Of a stretch of DNA of 20,709 nt, positions 15,425-20,709 are shown piece after piece; the stretch's first letter is position 1; every line of letters begins with the position of its first letter. Both the position numbers and the translations under genes were made by a program. Location of the stretch: positions 1 to 20,709 of the forward strand of contig JAUXAC010000017.1 of NCBI GenBank assembly GCA_030615035.1, in the 5' to 3' direction. Origin of the DNA: Dehalococcoidia bacterium (lineage in GTDB: Bacteria; Chloroflexota; Dehalococcoidia; Dehalococcoidales; RBG-16-60-22). Below the pieces are notes generated by a model. It saw only the letters and a list, made by a program, of their open reading frames with translations, had not been told where the DNA came from and did no database searches.

Positions 15425-16721
15425 GCCACGATTGCTTCAGGCAATGTTTGATGCCTTTAGCTTGCCTGATTTAAGACGCCGAATTCTCATTACCGTGGGT
15501 ATTCTGGTAATCTTTCGCTTTGTGGCTCACGTGCCTCTCCCCGGGGTAGACCTTGATGCCCTGCAGTCGTTGTTCGAGCGCAACGCACTGCTGGGTATGC
15601 TTGACCTGTTCAGTGGCGGCGCCATGAGGCGGCTTAGCGTGGCAGCTATGGGGGTATATCCCTACATAACATCTTCAATTATTATGATGCTACTGGTGCC
15701 GATTATCCCACGGCTGCAAGCCCTTTCCCGAGAAGGAGAGTCGGGTAGAAACAAGATTAATCTGATTACCCACTGGCTGGTTGTGCCCTTAGCCTCCATG
15801 CAGGGCTATGGACAGCTAGTCTTCCTCCAGCGTGAGGGCGTTATCACCAGTGCCGCTGCTCTGCCAACGGTAGCCATGGTGCTATCAATGGTAGCTGGCA
15901 CCATATTCTTAGTCTGGCTGGGTGAACTTATCACCAACTATGGTATTGGCAACGGTATATCTATAATAATCTTTGGCGGTATCGTCGCCGGCTTACCGGC
16001 AATGATCGGGCAAGGTTTTCTTGCCAGGGAAAACTTTGGCGGACTAGCCTTTTATGCTCTCTTGGTTTTAGTCACTATTGTGGTAATTGTTATCTTTACC
16101 GAGGCACACCGTCGCATCCCAGTGCAATATGCCCGCAGTGTCTTCCGTAGCGGTCGTATGTACCGACAATCAGGAACAACTCATATTCCACTGCGAGTAA
16201 ACAGCGCCGGGATGATACCACTTATCTTTGCCATGTCAGTGGTACTCTTCCCGGGTATTGTTGCCAGTTATTTTGCCAGTCCGATGGGGGCAGAGCCTAA
16301 TTTCGCCAATATGATTATGGAGCTGTTTCGACCTGACGCTCCTCTGCCTCTGGGCTTATTCTACTGGGGTCTCTATTTTGTACTGGCGCTTGCCTTTGCT
16401 TTCTTTTACACTATGGTGGTTTTTCAAAATCAGGATTTGCCCAATGTTTTACAGCGTCAGGGAGGATTTATCCCTGGCATCCGACCGGGGAAGCAAACCG
16501 CCACTTATCTCGACGGGGTTATCAAACATATCACCTGGGGTGGAGCCCTTTTCCTAGCCAGTGTGGCGGTAATGCCTTTTGCAGCACGGCATATTACCAA
16601 TGTACAGGTGATACAGCTATCCAGCCTGGGCTTACTCATCATGGTCGGGGTTGTTCTGGATACCATGAAGCAGCTTGAGGCACAACTGGTAATGCGACGC
16701 TACGAGGGTTTTATAAAATAG
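15405..16721 (+). CDS. secY: Protein translocase channel subunit SecY
   Basis: A 438-aa inner-membrane protein that forms the SecYEG channel. The sequence has about ten strongly hydrophobic segments, beginning with [17 protein letters not shown] near residues 27-43. Landmarks are the plug region after [11 protein letters not shown], the [10 protein letters not shown] motif, [13 protein letters not shown], and the cytosolic loop [30 protein letters not shown] (quoted by ends) that contacts SecA and the ribosome. ATG 15405 has a strong GAGGAGGTGGAG just upstream, favouring it over ATG 15444 (MFDAF), which would be 13 residues shorter. It overlaps rplO by 20 nt. Confidence 0.96.
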   Translation: MRPRQSRPRLLQAMFDAFSLPDLRRRILITVGILVIFRFVAHVPLPGVDLDALQSLFERNALLGMLDLFSGGAMRRLSVAAMGVYPYITSSIIMMLLVPIIPRLQALSREGESGRNKINLITHWLVVPLASMQGYGQLVFLQREGVITSAAALPTVAMVLSMVAGTIFLVWLGELITNYGIGNGISIIIFGGIVAGLPAMIGQGFLARENFGGLAFYALLVLVTIVVIVIFTEAHRRIPVQYARSVFRSGRMYRQSGTTHIPLRVNSAGMIPLIFAMSVVLFPGIVASYFASPMGAEPNFANMIMELFRPDAPLPLGLFYWGLYFVLALAFAFFYTMVVFQNQDLPNVLQRQGGFIPGIRPGKQTATYLDGVIKHITWGGALFLASVAVMPFAARHITNVQVIQLSSLGLLIMVGVVLDTMKQLEAQLVMRRYEGFIK

Positions 16722-16807
16722 GTGCATGGAGTTGCTTGAATATATGAAGTGGCTTGAAACACGGTGGTAATACTACACTGCGTGGCTTTATAAGATAGGA
16801 GTAAAAG

Positions 16808-17470
16808 TTGTATATTATTTTCCTGGGAGCTCCCGGAGCCGGTAAAGGCACACAAGCCGCTACTGTCGCCCAGAAACTGAATTTAGTGCACATTGCTTCC
16901 GGTGACCTGTTTCGGCAGGCACTGGAACAGGGAACCGAGTTAGGATTAAAGGCTAAATCCTACATGGAAAAAGGAGTGCTAGTTCCTGACGAGATAACAA
17001 TACAAATGATTTTAGAGCGGATGTCAGCTCCAGATTGTGAAACCGGGGTAATTCTTGATGGCTTCCCCCGGAATCTACAGCAAGCTGAGGCATTGGATAA
17101 AGCCCTAGCCCAAACGGCTAAGAGTATAGATAAGGTAGTATATATTAAGATGCCTGAGGAGGAGCTTTTGAAAAGGCTCGGCGGACGCTGGGTTTGTCGC
17201 AATTGTCAGGCAGTTTATCATATAATAAACTCTGCCCCCAAAGTTTGGGGTAAGTGTGATAAGTGTGGTGGTGAGCTGTATCAACGTCCTGATGATACTG
17301 TTCAAACCGTTAAAAAGCGGCTAGAGGTCTATTTTACCGAGACGGCCCCTCTTATTGACTACTATACCCGGGGAGGCAAGCTAGCGGAAATTGATGGAAT
17401 GGGGAGTGTAGAAGAGGTGACCCAAAGAATTGTATCCGTCCTCCGTAAGGGGGAGTTCGTAACCAGATGA
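16808..17470 (+). CDS. adk: Adenylate kinase, zinc-LID type
   Basis: Converts ATP plus AMP to two ADP in the cytoplasm. P-loop GAPGAGKGT is at residues 7-15, the AMP-site DGFPR at 84-88, and the LID near 126-164 has four cysteines, C130/C133/C150/C153, able to bind zinc as in Gram-positive long adenylate kinases. The usual Arg residues (R88, R123, R127, R160) are present. At 220 aa it is a normal long form. The start is TTG 16808, after ATAGGAG, giving MYIIFLGAPG. It is separated from secY by an 86-nt gap and overlaps map by 4 nt (ATGA). Confidence 0.96.
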   Translation: MYIIFLGAPGAGKGTQAATVAQKLNLVHIASGDLFRQALEQGTELGLKAKSYMEKGVLVPDEITIQMILERMSAPDCETGVILDGFPRNLQQAEALDKALAQTAKSIDKVVYIKMPEEELLKRLGGRWVCRNCQAVYHIINSAPKVWGKCDKCGGELYQRPDDTVQTVKKRLEVYFTETAPLIDYYTRGGKLAEIDGMGSVEEVTQRIVSVLRKGEFVTR

Positions 17471-18213
17471 GTATAATTATTAAAACTAGCGAAGAGGTTG
17501 CGGCTATACGGCAAGCCGGTACAATTGTAGCCGCCATACTGGAAATGCTAAGGAGGCAAGTGAAAACGGGAATGGAAACCAGAGAGTTAGATATTATCGC
17601 AGCTAGAGAGCTGAAAAGGCGAGGAGCCAAAGCTTCGTTCAAGGGATACCGGGGGTTTCCCGCCAGCCTCTGTGTATCAATAAATGATGAGATAGTGCAC
17701 GGGATTCCAGAAAAACGAAAGCTGCGCGATGGTGATATTGCATCCCTTGACTTTGGCGCAATTTTTATGGGTTTTCAGGCTGATGCGGCAATGACAGTAG
17801 GTGTCGGAAAGATAAACTCAGCGGCTAAACAGCTCATAGAAACCACCAAGGGTGCTCTGGAAGCAGGGATTAGGGCTGCCCGTCCCGGGGCAACACTGGG
17901 GGATATTTCCGCCGCCATTCAGAATTATGCTGAGTCAAGAGGCTATTCGGTAGTGCGTGAGTATGCTGGGCACGGCATCGGGCGAGAGATGCATGAGGAA
18001 CCGCAAATACCTAACTATGGTCTGGCTGGCTCGGGACCAGTGCTAAAAAAGGGGATGACCCTTGCCCTTGAACCCATGGTAAATGCTGGTGACTGGCACA
18101 CCCGAACCGGTGATGACCACTGGACAGTGCTTACTGCTGACGGGGGTCTTTCAGCACACTTTGAACACACTATTGCCATCACTGATGGCGAGGCGGAAGT
18201 GCTTACTATATGA
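17467..18213 (+). CDS. map: Methionine aminopeptidase, type I
   Basis: Removes the initiator methionine from nascent proteins. At 248 aa it has the complete dimetal site: D95 (LDFG), D106 (FQADAA), H169 (AGHGIG), E202 (LEPM) and E233 (HFEHT), plus substrate-site H78 (EIVHGIP) and H176. There is no N-terminal zinc-finger extension, so it is the short bacterial MetAP1. ATG 17467 overlaps adk by 4 nt. This is the last gene of the conserved block. The next gene downstream is an accessory gene and not infA. Confidence 0.97.
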   Translation: MSIIIKTSEEVAAIRQAGTIVAAILEMLRRQVKTGMETRELDIIAARELKRRGAKASFKGYRGFPASLCVSINDEIVHGIPEKRKLRDGDIASLDFGAIFMGFQADAAMTVGVGKINSAAKQLIETTKGALEAGIRAARPGATLGDISAAIQNYAESRGYSVVREYAGHGIGREMHEEPQIPNYGLAGSGPVLKKGMTLALEPMVNAGDWHTRTGDDHWTVLTADGGLSAHFEHTIAITDGEAEVLTI

Positions 18214-18240
18214 GAGTAGTAGAAAAGAAGGAGATTAAAA

Positions 18241-18612
18241 ATGCCCTCTAGGGAACACAAGGATATAGTGTGGGAGGCATATATTTGGCTAAGGCAGCAA
18301 GGCTTTGTTGATATATTGGTTGAGACGCGAATCATTGTGGTTGGAGACTCTGCGGGAGAGACAACCCCTGAGGGTCGCTACCTCCCTGGGGTAACTCTTA
18401 AGCCCGACGTCATAGGATATAAAAGCACTCTTAAGGTAGTTATAGAATGCGGGTCAATAATGAAACCAAGCAGGCTGCTCGTATTCCAGGAGATGGGGTA
18501 CGAAGTGTATGTCTGGCCTTACGATGCAAAGGAACCCTACCTGTGGTCTGAAAACCTGGGACTTTGCAGATTCTGCGGGCGCAAGTTTGAACATTCAAGA
18601 CATATTGTATGA
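18241..18612 (+). CDS. PD-(D/E)XK-like small protein with C-terminal C2H2 motif
   Basis: A 123-aa protein of a family I cannot name. An N-terminal amphipathic helix (HKDIVWEAYIWLRQQGF) is followed by strands and the motif LKPDVIGY-x6-VVIECGS with D56 and E69. This looks like the core of a restriction-endonuclease fold (PD...ExK), but the usual Lys is Cys-Gly, so catalysis is uncertain. A strand YEVYVWPY follows, and the end reads C109-x2-C112-x5-H118-x2-H121, a possible zinc site. GAAGGAG precedes ATG 18241, only 27 nt after map and with no terminator seen, so it may be read from the ribosomal operon. Such proteins occur in phages and archaea; its role here is unknown. Confidence 0.6.
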   Translation: MPSREHKDIVWEAYIWLRQQGFVDILVETRIIVVGDSAGETTPEGRYLPGVTLKPDVIGYKSTLKVVIECGSIMKPSRLLVFQEMGYEVYVWPYDAKEPYLWSENLGLCRFCGRKFEHSRHIV

Positions 18613-18692
18613 CACTACAATACAGCATATTTGCAACTACAGTACAACCTATACATATACTATCTGTGCATAACGAAAGGGGGTTCGGTACC

Positions 18693-19103
18693 ATGAGTGA
18701 AATCGCGAAGGTCCTAAAGACTGAGGAAGAGATACGCGAGGCAAACAGGAAAGAGCATGAAATTCAGGTAGCGTATGAGGCAGAGAATGTGGCTGCCCAA
18801 AAGGCGTTCAATGAGGCTACAAAGGACGCCTGGGAAGAGTATGAGGCAATATGGAAGCCTGCTCGGGAGCAATGGGAGGCAGTCTCCGGCCCACACTTCA
18901 AGAAGCTACGCGCCAGACAGGCAGCTAATGAGAAAACAAGGGGAGAGGCAGTAGGCGAAATTCGGCGAGACTGGAGACTATGCCCCCGCTGTGGTACCCA
19001 TGCTGCAAGGTATCAAGTGCACTGCATGGGAGAATTAGCTGGCGAGGGTGGGAAGCCCATTCCTTGCGGCGAGAATTTGATCATGCTTACGTCTGGGAGG
19101 TAA
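18693..19103 (+). CDS. Hypothetical coiled-coil and zinc-ribbon protein
   Basis: A 136-aa protein, not recognised. Residues 1-93 are almost wholly charged helix (EEEIREANRKEHEIQ, AWEEYEAIWKPAREQWE), probably a coiled coil. The C-terminal part holds C97-x2-C100, C111 and C125, a likely zinc ribbon. I chose ATG 18693, preceded by GAAAGGGGG, over an in-frame ATG at 18609 that would add 28 residues without coding character. The 80-nt gap upstream (18613-18692) is AT-rich with loosely promoter-like TTGCAA (18631) and TATACT (18656) spaced 19 nt; this could be a separate promoter for the accessory genes but is weak. Confidence 0.65.
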   Translation: MSEIAKVLKTEEEIREANRKEHEIQVAYEAENVAAQKAFNEATKDAWEEYEAIWKPAREQWEAVSGPHFKKLRARQAANEKTRGEAVGEIRRDWRLCPRCGTHAARYQVHCMGELAGEGGKPIPCGENLIMLTSGR

Positions 19104-19107
19104 TTGC

Positions 19108-19572
19108 GTGGCGAGAAAGACCGCCAAGGAAAAGAAGAAACTCCCTCCGATCGCATGTAAAGGCTGTGGGACTAAATTCGTGCCGAGGACAAGAGGACAG
19201 AAGTATCACAGCGCCACATGTAGAGAGGAGTACTATGACCGCACGTATTTCCATCGTGAGGTTGCTAAGTTACAGTGCCCGAACTGCGGTACGACTTTCC
19301 CAACCACAAAGCCGGGGAGACAAGTCTACTGCACTCCAGAGTGTAGGGTTGAGGCCTCACAAAAGCGTAAAGATAACCTCACCATTACTGTGCAGTCACA
19401 AAGGCACCAGTTCTATGGTGACAGATACAAGACCATGGAGGGTGACGGCTTTGCATGTAGGTTGTGTGGGAAGATGGCAAGGGATGGTGTGAAGTTAGAT
19501 GTGGAGAGTGATGGGAGAGGTGGGCTAATGACAGTGTGCAGCCAATGCAGCGAAGGGAGGAGAGCAAAATGA
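19108..19572 (+). CDS. Triple zinc-finger protein with degenerate HNH-like domain
   Basis: A 154-aa basic protein. Three Cys-rich modules follow each other: C17/C20 with H34 and C38; C57/C60 with C75/C79 (CPNCG...YCTPEC); and C117/C120 with C144/C147. The third looks like an HNH nuclease treble clef (CRLCGK...VKLDVESDGRGG...TVCSQCSEGR), but the expected D-H-I histidine is replaced (DVES), so cleavage activity is unlikely unless another residue serves. The start is GTG 19108, 4 nt after the previous gene, giving MARKTAKEKK. The stop overlaps the next ATG as ATGA. DNA or RNA binding is a fair guess; phage-type context supports it. No exact family is known to me. Confidence 0.65.
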   Translation: MARKTAKEKKKLPPIACKGCGTKFVPRTRGQKYHSATCREEYYDRTYFHREVAKLQCPNCGTTFPTTKPGRQVYCTPECRVEASQKRKDNLTITVQSQRHQFYGDRYKTMEGDGFACRLCGKMARDGVKLDVESDGRGGLMTVCSQCSEGRRAK

Positions 19573-19982
19573 AGACCATTAAGATTATCAAGGAGACCGC
19601 CAGGAAGATTGGCGAGAGGGTTATATCCGTTGACGACCAAGACAGCATCAAAATACTGAAGACTCCGGGCAACGGGCCTGTCGCACCGATGCCTTTTGCT
19701 GCCATCGGGGGCTTTTTCCTCACTAAGACCACCAAGTCCCTAAAAGACTTGCCGAGAAGGCTAATCATATTTCTTCGCCTTGACTATTGCCCACAATGTG
19801 CCGGTGACGGTTGGGACGCTGATTGTGGGGGCCCTTACATCTGCCCCACATGTGGAGGCAAGGGCTTAGTACCAGAACTCAAAAACATCTATAGGTGGGA
19901 GTGCCAGAGTTGTGGTACAGTAAACCCATACAGACTGAAGGACTGCACGACGTGTGGCTTTCACAAATACTGGAGTGGATAG
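19569..19982 (+). CDS. Protein with DnaJ-type CxxCxGxG motifs and a RanBP2-type zinc finger
   Basis: A 137-aa protein. After an N-terminal region with a hydrophobic patch (AAIGGFFLT), two CxxCxGxG motifs, C74PQCAGDG and C92PTCGGKG, form a DnaJ-like zinc-binding half. Then W110-x-C112-x2-C115-x3-N119-x6-C126-x2-C129 fits the RanBP2/NZF zinc-finger pattern exactly, which is common in eukaryotes and found in a minority of bacterial proteins. RanBP2 fingers bind RNA or ubiquitin in eukaryotes; no such role is known here. ATG 19569 has GGGAGGAGAGCAAA upstream and overlaps the previous gene by 4 nt; an in-frame ATG at 19536 lies within that gene and is less likely. Same operon as its neighbours. 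Confidence 0.65.
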   Translation: MKTIKIIKETARKIGERVISVDDQDSIKILKTPGNGPVAPMPFAAIGGFFLTKTTKSLKDLPRRLIIFLRLDYCPQCAGDGWDADCGGPYICPTCGGKGLVPELKNIYRWECQSCGTVNPYRLKDCTTCGFHKYWSG

Positions 19983-19999
19983 CGCTGTGTAGTCAGCGC
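19982..19999 (+). other. Small perfect hairpin between two accessory genes
   Basis: GCGCTG (19982-19987) pairs with CAGCGC (19994-19999) around a 6-nt loop, starting on the last base of the upstream stop codon. No T tract follows, so it is not an intrinsic terminator. It overlaps a fossil gene-end copy (19988-20026). It could protect the 3' end of the upstream message or modulate the next gene. Confidence 0.4.
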
Positions 20000-20027
20000 A
20001 ATCAATGTAGTGAAGGGAGGAAAAGCA

Positions 20028-20252
20028 ATGACAGGTCCAAGAATGGTAGACATGACAGGTCAACCTCGTAGTGATGAAGACTTACAAGATGCCATCAACG
20101 CGGTTACTGAGATTGTGGTTAAGCATGCTATGGTCTCACCCCTATTCACAGTGCATGCTGGTATTATTCGTGATTGCCTGTTAGAGTTACAGGCAATGAG
20201 AAAGCTACTTGAGGAAGCGCGAAGGAAGAGGCTGGAGGAGGAGGCAAAATGA
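20028..20252 (+). CDS. Hypothetical helical protein, 74 aa
   Basis: An unrecognised small protein. After a short start (TGPRMVDMTGQPRSDED), residues from about 18 are helical: DLQDAINAVTEIVVKHAM, then GIIRDCLLELQAMRKLLEEARRKRLEEEAK, a charged amphipathic C-terminal helix that may form a coiled coil. I chose ATG 20028, with a strong GGGAGGAAAAG site, over GTG 20010. It overlaps the next gene by 4 nt (ATGA). The layout resembles small early or accessory proteins of phages. Confidence 0.6.
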   Translation: MTGPRMVDMTGQPRSDEDLQDAINAVTEIVVKHAMVSPLFTVHAGIIRDCLLELQAMRKLLEEARRKRLEEEAK

Positions 20253-20464
20253 ACATCAGGTGCTTATTCGGCCACCATGACTGGAGGTTCTCTTACAATC
20301 ATGGCGTACCACTGGATGCAAGCATGGGCGAGGCCTTGAAGATGTTCAAGGAGGACAAGACCTTTGCTGTTGACCGGTGTACCAGGCATGGCTGCGGGAA
20401 GCAGTCACGTCTTGTTGATGGGGTAAGGATGATACTCCGTCCCAGTGAAATGGAGAATCCATAG
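20249..20464 (+). CDS. Small CxFGHH-type zinc-motif protein, phage-like
   Basis: A 71-aa protein beginning MNIRCLFGHHDW, with C5 and H9/H10 and a second pair C44 and C49 (RCTRHGCGK). The CLFGH...C...C layout recalls small prophage proteins such as DUF1660, but I cannot confirm membership. ATG 20249 overlaps the previous gene as ATGA and GGAGGAGG is close upstream. A single zinc ion could be bound. Confidence 0.55.
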   Translation: MNIRCLFGHHDWRFSYNHGVPLDASMGEALKMFKEDKTFAVDRCTRHGCGKQSRLVDGVRMILRPSEMENP

Positions 20465-20484
20465 GCCAGAGGAAGAGACGGTTG

Positions 20485-20709
20485 ATGGTGTACTGTGGCG
20501 ACAAACACTACAACTCGTTTGAGGAGCTCGGACACGCAATCCTGGCGAGCTTACCCGAGAAGAGACTCCCAGTACGTTGGTGGAAAGGCCACAAGGTAGT
20601 CGTTTGGCGCCACTCGAGCCATCTGCGTATGTCTCTCTGGGGGAGGGTTAAGACGTGGCTCCCACACTTCAGTACCTCAAGGTCTGTCATGGGGTTCTTC
20701 TGGCTACAT
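20485..20709 (+). CDS. Hypothetical protein, cut by the window end
   Basis: From ATG 20485 an open frame runs 75 codons to the last base without a stop. It begins MVYCGDKHYNSFEELGHAILASLPEKR and is rich in Trp, His and Arg (WWKGHKVVVWRHSSH). AGAGGAAGAG lies upstream. The gap after the previous stop is 20 nt, in the same direction as the other accessory genes. Family unknown; the C-terminus is missing. Confidence 0.45.
   Translation, partial: MVYCGDKHYNSFEELGHAILASLPEKRLPVRWWKGHKVVVWRHSSHLRMSLWGRVKTWLPHFSTSRSVMGFFWLH

Overview
The window is bacterial chromosome dominated by one long plus-strand ribosomal-protein super-operon of about 15.5 kb (2744-18213). Its order is rpsL, rpsG, fusA, then the S10 set (rpsJ to rpsQ), then the spc set (rplN to rplO), secY, adk and map. 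Gene order, the enlarged S12 with an insertion near residues 22-39, the zinc-type S14 and L24, and many TTG/GTG starts suggest a Chloroflexota / Dehalococcoidia-like organism. This is an inference from recalled family features, not a search result. No tuf lies between fusA and rpsJ, and the infA-rpmJ-rpsM-rpsK-rpsD-rpoA-rplQ block that often follows map is absent.

Left flank (1-2743). A SAM-I riboswitch with all four stems visible sits on the minus strand at 15-118 and must control a gene beyond the left edge. Divergent from it are a candidate promoter and a strongly structured leader (308-404). These lead into a plus-strand row of small genes: an 85-aa unknown protein, a stand-alone HsdR-N-like PD-(D/E)XK protein, a 67-aa unknown protein and a cold-shock protein. 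The leader of each of these four genes carries a copy of the same ~34-nt junction repeat. Each copy is also the start of a short ORF reading M-x-R-H-x-x-G-T-R-L, and three of the four short ORFs end 1-10 nt before the next start codon. This repeat-plus-gene array is the most unusual structure in the window. It is followed by a 5'-half tRNA-Thr(CGU) fragment, an adjoining ORF remnant on the minus strand, and the strong promoter and two-hairpin leader of the ribosomal operon.

Centre (2744-18213). The genes are packed with overlaps of 4-20 nt or short gaps, so one transcript and coupled translation are likely. The genes make 30S and 50S subunit proteins, elongation factor G, the SecY translocon channel, adenylate kinase and methionine aminopeptidase. 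The main oddity is RpsC, which has a ~215-residue Lys/Pro/Glu/Ala-rich tail built from tandem 120-nt repeats.

Right flank (18214-20709). Only 27 nt after map, without a visible terminator, the conserved operon gives way to seven small accessory genes (the last cut by the window end). Several are rich in Cys/His zinc-binding motifs: a PD-(D/E)XK-like protein with a C-terminal C2H2 motif, a coiled-coil/zinc-ribbon protein, a triple treble-clef protein with an HNH-like domain lacking the catalytic His, and a protein combining DnaJ-type CxxCxGxG motifs with a RanBP2-type zinc finger. Short spacing, ATGA overlaps and a fossil of a duplicated gene end suggest a phage-like or other mobile insertion behind the spc operon.
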